A stretch of DNA of 30,219 nt from an uncultured Veillonellaceae bacterium (GTDB lineage Bacteria; Bacillota; Negativicutes; Veillonellales; Dialisteraceae), in NCBI GenBank assembly GCA_958439155.1, contig CAUBUJ010000001.1, positions 1 through 30,219 on the forward strand, written 5' to 3'. Below are positions 1 through 6,997 of the stretch, in pieces. The translations under genes and the position numbers were made by a program. The notes under the pieces were generated by a model. The model searched no databases. It had not been told where the DNA came from and saw only the letters and a list, made by a program, of their open reading frames with translations. How positions within the stretch are numbered: position 1 is the stretch's first letter; each line of letters opens with the position of its first letter.

Positions 1-1
1 T

Positions 2-73
2 ATCAATATAGAAGAATGCTTCTTTTGGAAAGAGGCGGCCTTCAAAAATGAGTCAGTGAGGGATGCGCAATGA
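2..73 (+). CDS. Possible 3' end of an upstream gene (partial)
   Basis: One frame is open from the window edge to a TGA at 71-73 and encodes about 23 residues. Its stop overlaps the ATG of the next gene in an ATGA arrangement, a coupling that recurs at several gene junctions in this window. That overlap is the only support for a real gene, because the residues are too few to recognise a family. A second frame is open to 51 but has no such coupling. Confidence 0.35.
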   Translation: MNIEECFFWKEAAFKNESVRDAQ

Positions 74-987
74 AAGTCTATGATGTAGTGGTGGTCGGCG
101 GCGGGCCTGCCGGGATGAACGCGGCGCTTTACGCGGCGCGGAAGGAATTGTCAGTACTGCTGGTGACGACCGATTTTGGCGGGCAGATTCTGCTTACCAG
201 TGAAATTGAGAATTACCTCGGATTTCCTTCCATTTCCGGATTTGAACTGGCAGACAAGATGGAAGCCCACCTGCGCCAGTACCCGGTGGAATTTGAAACG
301 GCCCAGGTGACAGGCATCGTCCATGAGGCGGATGATACCTTCACGCTTCATCTGGATGACGGGAAGACGGCGGCAGGGAAGACCTGCATCGTTACCGCCG
401 GCAAGCGGAGCCGCACTCTGAATATCCCAGGCGAAGCGGCTTTCACCGGCCGGGGCGTGAGCTACTGCGCCACCTGCGACGCGCCTTTCTACCGGAAGAA
501 AACGGTCGCTGTGGTCGGCGGCGGGGACAGCGCTGTCCAGGCGGCGATCGAGCTTTCCGCGCTCTGCCCGAAAGTGTACCTGGTGGTGCGGAGCCGCATC
601 CGCGCCCAGGAAATTCTGGTGAAGCGCATGAAGGAGCATGAAAATATAGAAGTGCTTCTCGGATATACGCCGGAAACCATTGAAGGCACGAAGAAGGTGG
701 AGAGCCTCACCGTGAAGAAAAGCGCTTCTGGAGAGACAAAGACGATCGCTGTGGAAGGGTGCTTCGTTGAAGCCGGGGGCATTCCCAACAGTGGCTTCCT
801 CCCGGCAGGGGTAGAGATGAACGGCACCGGGGAGATTATCACCGACAAGGAAGGGCGGACCACCGTGCCCGGCCTTTTCGCGGCAGGGGATGTGACGAAC
901 TGCCCCAATAAGCAGGTCATCATCGCGGCAGGAGAAGGAGCGGCAGCGGCTCTGGCAGCACATGAGTACCTGCTGATGAAGGAATGA
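70..987 (+). CDS. trxB: Thioredoxin reductase-like FAD/NAD(P)H disulfide oxidoreductase
   Basis: This cytosolic flavoprotein of 305 residues would pass electrons from a pyridine nucleotide through FAD to a redox-active CxxC pair and on to thioredoxin or a similar partner. The N-terminal FAD-binding GGGPAG is at 10-15. The redox pair is CATC (C133 and C136) followed by DAPF. The second nucleotide-binding motif GGGDSA is at 150-155, and the C-terminal FAD motif with GDVTN lies near 270. The length fits low-molecular-weight TrxB. The usual HRRD...R motif that contacts the NADPH 2'-phosphate is not present in standard form: the region reads VVRSRIRA. A related role (an NADH-dependent reductase, or a partner of a peroxidase or glutaredoxin) is therefore possible. 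The stop overlaps the nth start in ATGA. Confidence 0.85.
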   Translation: MKVYDVVVVGGGPAGMNAALYAARKELSVLLVTTDFGGQILLTSEIENYLGFPSISGFELADKMEAHLRQYPVEFETAQVTGIVHEADDTFTLHLDDGKTAAGKTCIVTAGKRSRTLNIPGEAAFTGRGVSYCATCDAPFYRKKTVAVVGGGDSAVQAAIELSALCPKVYLVVRSRIRAQEILVKRMKEHENIEVLLGYTPETIEGTKKVESLTVKKSASGETKTIAVEGCFVEAGGIPNSGFLPAGVEMNGTGEIITDKEGRTTVPGLFAAGDVTNCPNKQVIIAAGEGAAAALAAHEYLLMKE

Positions 988-1652
988 GAGTCACCAAGGC
1001 TGTCAAAAAAGAGCAGCTTGCCCGTCTGGCCGCCGCTTACGGCAATGAGAAAACGGCGCTTCATTACTCCAATCCCTTTACGTTTCTCGTAGCGGTCATG
1101 CTTTCTGCCCAGTGCACCGACGCGAGAGTCAATGTGATTACGGCCCGTATTTTTCCTCGCCTGGACAGCCCGGAGAAAATGATCCAGCTGAGCCTTCCCG
1201 AATTGGAACGGGAGATCCGCGACTGCGGTCTCTACCATTCGAAAGCAAAGCACCTTCTGGAGACCTGCCAGATCCTTCTCGACCGGTACGGCGGGGAGGT
1301 GCCAGAAGATTTTGACGCCTTGACAAGTCTGCCCGGGGTGGGGCGGAAAACCGCCAATGTGGTGCGGAGCGTCCTCTGGAATTATCCGGCCATCGCCGTA
1401 GACACCCATGTATTCCGCGTGTCCAACCGTCTGAAGCTCGCGGTAGGGAAAACGCCTCTCGAAGTGGAAGAAGGACTGCAGAAAGCGATCCCTATGGAAG
1501 ACTGGTCCGCTGCCCATCACTGGCTCATCTGGCATGGACGGAAAGTCTGTCACGCCAGAAAGCCTGACTGCGGGACTTGTTTCCTTCTCGATATCTGTCC
1601 TTTCGGAGAAAAGGCGATGAAAGAGAGCGCGCGGAAGGAAATGAAACAATAG
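984..1652 (+). CDS. nth: Endonuclease III (base-excision DNA glycosylase/AP lyase)
   Basis: The protein of 222 residues removes oxidised pyrimidines from DNA and cleaves the abasic site. The helix-hairpin-helix LPGVGRKTANVV contains the catalytic lysine K122. The catalytic aspartate is D140 in AVDTHVFRV. Four cysteines (C189, C196, C199, C205) in the spacing C-x6-C-x2-C-x5-C form the C-terminal [4Fe-4S] cluster site. Length and motif order match the E. coli family. It starts inside the stop codon of the preceding trxB-like gene, so the two are likely translated together. A terminator follows at 1708-1737. Confidence 0.95.
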   Translation: MRVTKAVKKEQLARLAAAYGNEKTALHYSNPFTFLVAVMLSAQCTDARVNVITARIFPRLDSPEKMIQLSLPELEREIRDCGLYHSKAKHLLETCQILLDRYGGEVPEDFDALTSLPGVGRKTANVVRSVLWNYPAIAVDTHVFRVSNRLKLAVGKTPLEVEEGLQKAIPMEDWSAAHHWLIWHGRKVCHARKPDCGTCFLLDICPFGEKAMKESARKEMKQ

Positions 1653-1707
1653 CATAAGGGGAAAGGATTCTCCATCTGCCCTGGGGCAGGCCGTTCCCGA
1701 CAAAATA

Positions 1708-1737
1708 AAGCCGTTTCCCGTGAGGCGGCTTTTTTTA
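1708..1737 (+). terminator. Rho-independent terminator after nth
   Basis: The arms AAGCCG (1708-1713) and CGGCTT (1726-1731) form a stem that runs into a T tract at 1730-1736. It closes the trxB-nth unit. Confidence 0.75.
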
Positions 1738-1751
1738 TGCGGGAAGGTCTG

Positions 1752-1757
1752 TATAAT
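1752..1757 (+). promoter_or_regulatory. Possible -10 box for a long leader of the ABC operon
   Basis: TATAAT is preceded directly by TG, but no good -35 box is seen 17 nt upstream. Transcription from here would begin just before the structured block at 1760-1877 and give the following operon a leader of about 200 nt. Confidence 0.4.
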
Positions 1758-1759
1758 TT

Positions 1760-1877
1760 CAGTATGAAAAATGCATAGTTATACTCTCGGCGCCGCATGG
1801 GGAATTTTGGGCCCCGGAAGGTCCGCCTCTTGGCGGAGAGAAAGGTTCTCACGTCCAGTATGGGAATAAATGCATAG
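1760..1877 (+). repeat. Structured block bounded by imperfect direct repeats
   Basis: CAGTATG followed by an A-rich stretch and ATGCATAG occurs at 1760-1778 and again, with a 3-nt insertion, at 1856-1877. The intervening bases are GC-rich and can fold. ATACT at 1781-1785 pairs with AGTAT at 1857-1861. Inside are a TCCGCC/GGCGGA hairpin, a GGGG/CCCC hairpin and GAGAA/TTCTC arms. It does not match a riboswitch class I can recall. It may be a leader RNA or the remains of a small insertion. Confidence 0.45.
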
Positions 1878-1906
1878 GGTCATGCCGATTTGGCAGAGCC
1901 TGTAAA

Positions 1907-1935
1907 TTGACATGGATGAATAAATATGCTACCAT
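1907..1935 (+). promoter_or_regulatory. Promoter of the first amino-acid ABC operon
   Basis: TTGACA (1907-1912) and TACCAT (1930-1935) are separated by exactly 17 nt. An upstream in-frame ATG at 1926 lies across the -10 region and would not be in the transcript, so this promoter supports the ATPase start at 1965. Confidence 0.75.
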
Positions 1936-1964
1936 ACTGCAATACAAAAGATGGAGAGGATATT

Positions 1965-2717
1965 ATGAGCGACCAAGACAAAGTGATTTACGATATCCGG
2001 CATCTGAAGAAAAATTTCGGATCGCTGGAAGTGCTGAGAGATATCAGCATGTCCATACATAATGGGGAAGTGCTGACCATTATCGGCCCCTCCGGGTCAG
2101 GGAAGAGCACCTTTCTCCGGTGTCTCAATCTGCTGGAGCAGCCTATCGGCGGCGAGCTCTGGTTTGAAGGGAAGAAAATTGACGCGAAGACGGATGTGAA
2201 GATGCTCCGCCGCGACGTGGGCATGGTGTTCCAGCAGTTCAATTTGTTCCCCATGTTCACAGTGCTGAAAAACGTGATGTATGCGCCGATGCATATCCGG
2301 AAGACCCCGGAAAAAGAAGCGAAAGAACAGGCGATGGAACTGCTTTCCCAGGTGGGTATGGCTGATCACATCAACTTCTACCCGGAACAGCTTTCCGGCG
2401 GGCAGCAGCAGCGCGTGGCCATCGCCAGGGCTCTGGCGATGAAGCCGAAAATGCTTCTTTTCGATGAACCGACTTCCGCGCTCGATCCGGAACTGGTCGG
2501 GGATGTACTGGAAGTCATGAAAGAAGTGGCCCTCCACGGCATGACCATGGCAGTGGTCACCCATGAAATGCAGTTCGCCCGCTCTGTATCCAACCGGGTG
2601 GTCTTCATGGATAAAGGATACATTGTAGAGCAGGGTGCGCCGGAAGAAATCTTCACGCATCCGAAGGAAGAACGGACACAGACCTTCCTGAAGCGTCTGC
2701 TCCACGCGGATATTTAA
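1965..2717 (+). CDS. glnQ: Polar amino-acid ABC transporter ATPase
   Basis: This 250-residue cytoplasmic ATPase powers uptake of a polar amino acid. Walker A GPSGSGKST is at 41-49, the Q-loop glutamine is Q90, and the signature LSGGQ is at 143-147. Walker B ends in LLFDEP around 164-169 and the switch histidine is H200. All these residues are intact. The ATG at 1965 was chosen because a GGAGAGG ribosome site lies 5 nt upstream and because an earlier in-frame ATG overlaps the promoter -10 box. The permease starts 12 nt after the stop. The family is the GlnQ/HisP/ArtP type. The exact substrate cannot be read from the sequence. Confidence 0.93.
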   Translation: MSDQDKVIYDIRHLKKNFGSLEVLRDISMSIHNGEVLTIIGPSGSGKSTFLRCLNLLEQPIGGELWFEGKKIDAKTDVKMLRRDVGMVFQQFNLFPMFTVLKNVMYAPMHIRKTPEKEAKEQAMELLSQVGMADHINFYPEQLSGGQQQRVAIARALAMKPKMLLFDEPTSALDPELVGDVLEVMKEVALHGMTMAVVTHEMQFARSVSNRVVFMDKGYIVEQGAPEEIFTHPKEERTQTFLKRLLHADI

Positions 2718-2729
2718 GGGAGGCGCAAT

Positions 2730-3422
2730 ATGGATTTAGTAATTGATACCGCTGTCAAGTATAATGATATATTCATGGCCGGCGTGAAGGTGACCATCGT
2801 CATCTCCATTCTGTCCTGCATTTTCGGCCTGCTTCTTGGTATTGTGCTGGCGTTTATGAAAATTTCCGGCATCAAGATTCTCCAGGCTATTGCCACCGTC
2901 TATGTGGAAGTGATCCGCGGTACGCCGATTCTGGTTCAGATTTCCCTGGTTTTCTTCGGCCTTCCTTTCCTGGGCATTCATTTCCCGAGCTTCCAGTTCA
3001 TGGGCGTGGATTTTGAACGTCTCTCCGCGGGCATTCTGGCGCTCATTATCAATTCCGGCGCCTACGAATGTGAAATTGTCCGCTCCGGCATCCAGTCCAT
3101 CGGCAAGGGCCAGCTGGAAGGGGCGATGTCTCTTGGCTTTTCCAAATGGGAATCCATGGTGCGCATCATCATTCCCCAGGCGATCAAAAACATTCTGCCT
3201 GTCATCGGCAATGAATTTGTGACCCTCATCAAGGAATCGTCCCAGGTGTCCGTCATCGGCATGGCCGACCTGATGTATACAGCTACTACCATCCAGGGGA
3301 TCAGCTTCCAGCCGTTCCCGCCGCTGGTGATTGTCGCGGTGTACTACTTCGTACTCACTTTCGTGGTTTCCAATGTGCTCCGTGTACTGGAATGGAAATT
3401 TAAGATCAAATCCGTACGGTAA
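2730..3422 (+). CDS. glnP: Polar amino-acid ABC transporter permease
   Basis: The protein of 230 residues is an inner-membrane permease of the HisM/GlnP family. It has hydrophobic segments at about 20-45, 55-80, 90-110 and 185-215. The cytoplasmic EAA-like loop (EGAMSLGF ... IIIPQAIKNILP) that docks with the ATPase is at roughly 127-155. A strong GGGAGG site precedes the ATG. It sits directly between its ATPase gene and, after a hairpin, its binding-protein gene, so the three genes make one importer. Single-permease importers of this family work as homodimers. Confidence 0.92.
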   Translation: MDLVIDTAVKYNDIFMAGVKVTIVISILSCIFGLLLGIVLAFMKISGIKILQAIATVYVEVIRGTPILVQISLVFFGLPFLGIHFPSFQFMGVDFERLSAGILALIINSGAYECEIVRSGIQSIGKGQLEGAMSLGFSKWESMVRIIIPQAIKNILPVIGNEFVTLIKESSQVSVIGMADLMYTATTIQGISFQPFPPLVIVAVYYFVLTFVVSNVLRVLEWKFKIKSVR

Positions 3423-3462
3423 GAGCCTTTTCAATTTCATAGTTTAAGCAGAGATGCCGTGC

Positions 3463-3510
3463 CTATCGCTCAGGTTTTCCTTGATGGTTCCTGGGCGGAT
3501 AGGTGTTTTT
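3463..3510 (+). terminator. Terminator-like hairpin between permease and binding-protein genes
   Basis: The arms CCTATC-GCTCAGG (3463-3475) and CCTGGGC-G-GATAGG (3490-3503) form a stem of about 13 bp with one G-U pair and one bulged base. TTTTT follows at 3506-3510. It could end or attenuate transcription, or protect the mRNA ends after processing. It lies inside the operon, 26 nt before the binding-protein start. Confidence 0.65.
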
Positions 3511-3535
3511 ATTGGCAAAGCAAGGGGGACTTAAA

Positions 3536-4381
3536 ATGAACAAAATGTGGAAAATGGCAGCAGCAGGAATGGCGGCGGCAGCGGTCATCGCAGGTATCGC
3601 CGGATGCGGAGGAAGCAGCGACAAGAAGGCGGCGTCTTCCGCCTCTGCCGCGCAGGATGGGGCGCTCATCCAGCAGATCAAACAGAAAGGCAAGCTCGTG
3701 GTAGGCACCGCGTCGGGCTTCCCGCCTTATGAATTTGTGGATACGTCGAAAGCGCAGAAAGAAGTGATCGGCATCGATATCGCCCTTGCCCAGAAGATCG
3801 CTGATAAACTGGGTGTAAAGCTGGAAGTGCAGGATATGAGCTTCTCCGCGCTCCTTTCTTCCATCAGCGCCAAGAAAATTGATATCGCCATCGCCGGCAT
3901 CAATCCGTCGGACGAACGGAAGAAAGCGGTGGATTTCTCTAAATCCTACCTGAACGCGCCGCAGATTCTTCTCATCCGTGCCGCTGATAAGGATAAGTAC
4001 AAGACCCTTGAAGATTTCCGGGGCAAAACCATCGGCGCCCAGAAATCGACCCTTCAGGAAAAGCTTGCCCATGAACAGGTACCGGATTCCAAAGTGGTGG
4101 CTCTTGATAAAGTGCCGGATGCCCTCATTGAACTGGAACACGGGAAAGTGGACGCGGTCGCCTGCCAGGGCGTGGTCGCCCAGCAGTACCTGGTGGTGAA
4201 TCCTGATCTGGCAGACCCGGGCATCCATTTCGATGTGAAGAGCTCTACCGCGGTAGCCATCCCCAAGGGCAATGAAGATCTGGTGAAGCTCATTGACGGC
4301 GTCATCGATGAAAACCAGGACAATATCCAGAGCTGGATCAAGGAATACAGCGAAAAAGCCGTAGCCAACGCGAAGAAGTAA
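3536..4381 (+). CDS. Amino-acid ABC transporter substrate-binding lipoprotein
   Basis: The protein has 281 residues. A lipoprotein signal of about 23 residues ends in IAGC, with lipidation expected at C24. The mature part is a SBP_bac_3 (PF00497) fold beginning at the KLVVGTASGFPPYEFV strand. GIDIALAQKIADKLGV and the SDERKKAVDFS ligand-loop region, with its arginine for the amino-acid carboxylate, follow. The start at 3536 is preceded by AGGGGGA at 3522-3528. An earlier GTG at 3503 lies in the upstream hairpin and is rejected. The protein delivers substrate to the glnP/glnQ pair just upstream. A lysine or diaminopimelate ligand would fit the following lysA-type gene, but this is only a guess. 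Confidence 0.92.
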   Translation: MNKMWKMAAAGMAAAAVIAGIAGCGGSSDKKAASSASAAQDGALIQQIKQKGKLVVGTASGFPPYEFVDTSKAQKEVIGIDIALAQKIADKLGVKLEVQDMSFSALLSSISAKKIDIAIAGINPSDERKKAVDFSKSYLNAPQILLIRAADKDKYKTLEDFRGKTIGAQKSTLQEKLAHEQVPDSKVVALDKVPDALIELEHGKVDAVACQGVVAQQYLVVNPDLADPGIHFDVKSSTAVAIPKGNEDLVKLIDGVIDENQDNIQSWIKEYSEKAVANAKK

Positions 4382-4392
4382 AAGCGAATATA

Positions 4393-4421
4393 TTTACGCT
4401 TATCAATATGCATGATATACT
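4393..4421 (+). promoter_or_regulatory. Putative promoter of the lysA-like gene
   Basis: TTTACG (4393-4398) and TATACT (4416-4421) are 17 nt apart, and TGA directly before the -10 box makes an extended -10. It lies between the binding-protein stop and the decarboxylase start. Confidence 0.6.
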
Positions 4422-4449
4422 GGGATAAAAACGATGAGAGGAGACTCGC

Positions 4450-5721
4450 ATGTCAAAGAAAACATTACCATGCGCAGATGAGAAAATCAAAGAACTGGCT
4501 GCCCAGTACGGCACGCCTTTCCATTTGTATGACGAAAAAGGCATCAAGGACTGCGTGAAGCGGCTCCAGGCGGCTTTTTCGTGGAATCCAAATTTCCATG
4601 AATATTTCGCGGTGAAAGCGACGCCCAATCCGTGGATCATGAAGCTCCTGAAAGAGATGAATGTAGGCGCTGACTGCAGCTCCATGGCGGAATTGGTCCT
4701 GTCAGAGACAGTGGGCCTTTCGGGGGACAACATTGTTTTTTCTTCCAACGATACGGCTGACGCGGAATTCCAGAAAGCCCATGAGCTGGGAGCCATCATC
4801 AATCTGGATGACCTGTCCAATGTGGATGATCTGGAACGGCTCGGCATTGTGCCGGACAAGATCTGCTTCCGCTACAATCCTGGACCGGATCTGGCCAGAG
4901 GGAATGCCATCATCGGCAAGCCGGAAGAAGCGAAGTACGGCATGACCAGAGACCAGCTCTTCCAGTGCGCCACTTGGGCGAAGAAAAAAGGCATTCCTTA
5001 CATCGGCATCCACACCATGGTCATTTCCTGTGAGCTTCAGTTAGACGGTCTCCTGGGGACGATTTCCATGATGTTTGACCTGGCCAATGAAATTCGCGAG
5101 AAGCTGGGCATTACGGTAAGCTTCATCGACTTCGGCGGCGGCATCGGCATTCCCTACCGCCTCGATGAGGAACCGGTGGATCTGGCCGCTCTCGGCGCCG
5201 GAGCCAAGGCCCTTTTTGAAGAAAAGATGAAGGGCTTCGACAAGACGAGAATTTCCTTTGAATGCGGCCGTGTCATCACCGGGCCGTACGGATACCTCGT
5301 GGCAAAAGCGATCCACTACAAGAATATTTACCGGAAGTATATCGGTCTCGACGCGTGCATGGCCGATCTGATGCGTCCTGCCATGTACGGCTCCTACCAT
5401 CACATCACCGTGGTAGGCAAGGAACAGGAACCGCTCACGGAAGTGTATGACGTGACAGGGTCTCTCTGCGAAAACAATGATAAATTCGCCGTGCAGAGAC
5501 ATCTCCCGAAGATCGACACAGGGGATCTCTTGGTCATTCACGACGCAGGCGCCCACGGCCACAGCATGGGCTTCAATTACAACGGCAAGCTCCGTCACCA
5601 GGAACTGCTTCTCCATGAAGACGGCACAGTGACGAAGATCCGCCGGAATGAAACTTTGTCCGATCTCTTCGCCACCCTCGATTTCCCGGGGCTTGCGGAG
5701 AACGCGAAGAAAGTCAAATAA
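4450..5721 (+). CDS. lysA: Diaminopimelate decarboxylase-family PLP enzyme
   Basis: This 423-residue cytosolic fold-type III PLP enzyme is expected to decarboxylate meso-diaminopimelate to lysine. The PLP lysine is K56 in FAVKATPNP. The phosphate-binding glycine run GGGIGIPY is at 229-236 and ECGR is at 271-274. The active-site cysteine segment GSLCENND has C340, and the C-terminal DAGAHGHSMGFNYNG segment is present. The standard HIGSQ segment is replaced by HTMVISCEL at about 188-196. I associate this with a divergent LysA subfamily found in Bacillota. Another carboxy-amine substrate is possible. It has its own promoter and terminator, so it is probably a single-gene unit. Confidence 0.8.
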   Translation: MSKKTLPCADEKIKELAAQYGTPFHLYDEKGIKDCVKRLQAAFSWNPNFHEYFAVKATPNPWIMKLLKEMNVGADCSSMAELVLSETVGLSGDNIVFSSNDTADAEFQKAHELGAIINLDDLSNVDDLERLGIVPDKICFRYNPGPDLARGNAIIGKPEEAKYGMTRDQLFQCATWAKKKGIPYIGIHTMVISCELQLDGLLGTISMMFDLANEIREKLGITVSFIDFGGGIGIPYRLDEEPVDLAALGAGAKALFEEKMKGFDKTRISFECGRVITGPYGYLVAKAIHYKNIYRKYIGLDACMADLMRPAMYGSYHHITVVGKEQEPLTEVYDVTGSLCENNDKFAVQRHLPKIDTGDLLVIHDAGAHGHSMGFNYNGKLRHQELLLHEDGTVTKIRRNETLSDLFATLDFPGLAENAKKVK

Positions 5722-5736
5722 GTGAGTCTATGAAAA

Positions 5737-5762
5737 GGCAGTCCTTCCGGGCTGTCTTTTTT
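5737..5762 (+). terminator. Terminator after lysA-like gene
   Basis: GGCAGTCC (5737-5744) pairs with GGGCTGTC (5749-5756) using two G-U pairs and a TTCC loop, followed by TTTTTT. Confidence 0.8.
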
Positions 5763-5774
5763 GATGCCCTCCAT

Positions 5775-5803
5775 GGGCGGTCCTGCTTTCGCGGGCAGCG
5801 CCC
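5775..5803. repeat. Palindromic intergenic hairpin
   Basis: The outer arms GGGCG/CGCCC and inner arms CCTGC/GCGGG enclose a TTTC loop. A further GCAGTCC (5738-5744) and GGACTGC (5809-5815) bracket the element. It lies between two terminators and may be a REP-like unit. Confidence 0.45.
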
Positions 5804-5823
5804 GGAGAGGACTGCTTCACCGC

Positions 5824-5867
5824 AAAAAAAGACTGCCCTATGCAGGAAGGCATAAGACAGTCTTTCT
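5824..5867 (-). terminator. Terminator of the minus-strand orphan gene, probably bidirectional
   Basis: AAGACTG (5829-5835) and CAGTCTT (5858-5864) form the outer stem. TATGC/GCATA pairs inside it. An A tract at 5824-5830 gives the U tail on the minus strand, directly after the stop of the gene at 5870-6295. Confidence 0.8.
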
Positions 5868-5869
5868 CT

Positions 5870-6295
5870 CTATTTATTTTTTGAGATGGCCGCGTTTTTG
5901 AGAGGCTCCCAGTCCGCTGCGAGGGCTTTTAATTCCGCTAATTTCTGGCGCAGCTCCTTGAGAGGGACTCCGTCCCATTCATCTCGCCATTTGACTTGGT
6001 AACGGTCTATATCATGGATAATTTCACCGATCAATTGTACGTCATTTACATCTGGGATACATACAGTGCCTTCGGGATCTTCATCCCAAGTGATGACCGT
6101 ATGCTTCGAATCGGCGCTTACAAAAAATAACCCCGGTCCTTCCGCGTCAAAGGTCATTTCCAATGGGGCATTGTCCTTGATCCTGCGAATGCAGGCGTTC
6201 ATGCAGTCAAAAGGTACATTGGTCAGGTAACTGGCATATTCATGAAACGAACCAATGGTGACTTTACTCCATCCGCAATCTGGTTTTCCCAACAT
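5870..6295 (-). CDS. Hypothetical small cytosolic protein, orphan
   Basis: The product has 141 residues. I do not recognise the family with confidence. It has no signal peptide and no membrane segment. It is acidic overall, with a tryptophan/aspartate-rich middle (ITWDED near 68-73) and a C-terminal Leu/Lys/Glu-rich helix at about 111-132. An AAAGGA ribosome site lies about 8 nt before the ATG, and it has its own terminator and a plausible promoter. The DNA is more AT-rich than neighbouring genes, which suggests recent acquisition. The size, acidity and lone position recall immunity proteins of toxin systems, but no toxin gene is next to it, so that reading is weak. Confidence 0.7.
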   Translation of the reverse strand: MLGKPDCGWSKVTIGSFHEYASYLTNVPFDCMNACIRRIKDNAPLEMTFDAEGPGLFFVSADSKHTVITWDEDPEGTVCIPDVNDVQLIGEIIHDIDRYQVKWRDEWDGVPLKELRQKLAELKALAADWEPLKNAAISKNK

Positions 6296-6357
6296 GGCAG
6301 CGTCCTTTCTCCCTATGAATTTCTTGGGGCAGCAAATATCAGGAATTAATAACTATC

Positions 6358-6382
6358 CATAGTATATCATAATTATAGTATG
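6358..6382 (-). promoter_or_regulatory. Palindromic operator-like site with extended -10 box
   Basis: CATAGTATA (6358-6366) and TATAGTATG (6374-6382) are inverted repeats with one mismatch. On the minus strand the same bases give TGATATACT (6369-6361), an extended -10 box for the gene at 5870-6295. A repressor site overlapping the promoter would fit. Confidence 0.45.
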
Positions 6383-6518
6383 AAATAAAGAGAAAAAAGA
6401 TTACTATGGAAAGAGGGGCAAAGGGTATTTTGCTGTTCCGGAGAATAAGAAAGGGACTGGAACTGACAGAGCTATGCAGGAAGTCCTGGCCGGCTTTTTT
6501 ATGGGCCCTTCTATCTAT

Positions 6519-6526
6519 GGTATAAT
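6519..6526 (+). promoter_or_regulatory. Extended -10 promoter of the lspA operon
   Basis: TGGTATAAT has a perfect -10 box at 6521-6526 with the TGn extension. The -35 region is weak (TTTATG at 6498). Confidence 0.65.
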
Positions 6527-6556
6527 GAAACAATATCAAATTGTACAGGAGGATGC

Positions 6557-6997
6557 ATGCATACCTTATTGACAGCGGCGGTGGTGACCGTCTTGGATCA
6601 GTTTGTGAAATGGTTTGTCCAGGGCCATATGGAACTGGGCGAGTCCATTCCGGTCATTCCCGGCATTTTTCATCTCACTTACATCATCAATCCCGGCGCG
6701 GCTTTCGGCATTCTGGAATACCAGCATTTGTTCTTTCTCTCCCTGGTGGTCGTGCTGTACCTCGCCTACGGCTATGTATGGTACCGCGGTAAAATCCCCG
6801 CGAAGCCTCTCTATTTCCCCTGCGGGATCGGGCTTCTTCTCGGAGGGGCTCTTGGGAATGCCATCGACCGGGCGCGCATGGCCGGGGTGGTGGACTTTTT
6901 CGATTTCCGGATCTGGCCGATTTTTAATGTGGCGGATATTGCCATCTGCGTCGGGGTGGCGCTGATTTTACTGTATTTCTGGAGGCACAGCGACTGA
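6557..6997 (+). CDS. lspA: Lipoprotein signal peptidase (signal peptidase II)
   Basis: This 146-residue inner-membrane aspartyl protease removes signal peptides from diacylglyceryl prolipoproteins, such as the three binding lipoproteins encoded in this window. Four membrane segments can be placed at about 3-22, 55-75, 85-103 and 122-142. The DQFVK motif is at 14-18. The catalytic aspartates are D104 in NAIDR and D127 in FNVAD. AGGAGG lies only 4 nt before the ATG at 6557, which is a short spacing. The stop shares one base with the start of the following pseudouridine synthase, the common lspA-rluD pairing of Bacillota. Confidence 0.95.
   Translation: MHTLLTAAVVTVLDQFVKWFVQGHMELGESIPVIPGIFHLTYIINPGAAFGILEYQHLFFLSLVVVLYLAYGYVWYRGKIPAKPLYFPCGIGLLLGGALGNAIDRARMAGVVDFFDFRIWPIFNVADIAICVGVALILLYFWRHSD

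Noticed and set aside
489..1703. Open frame of 404 codons on the minus strand
   Set aside because: It is antisense to the trxB-like gene and to nth, both with full catalytic motifs, and it begins in their terminator region.
1740..1960. T-box, lysine or other known riboswitch before the first ABC operon
   Set aside because: I could not find the T-box core or the conserved bases of the lysine, glycine, SAM or TPP classes. The block is reported only as an unknown structured region.
6339..6539. Open frame of 66 codons on the minus strand between the orphan gene and lspA
   Set aside because: It overlaps the lspA promoter and the palindrome before the orphan gene, and no ribosome site or family similarity is seen.
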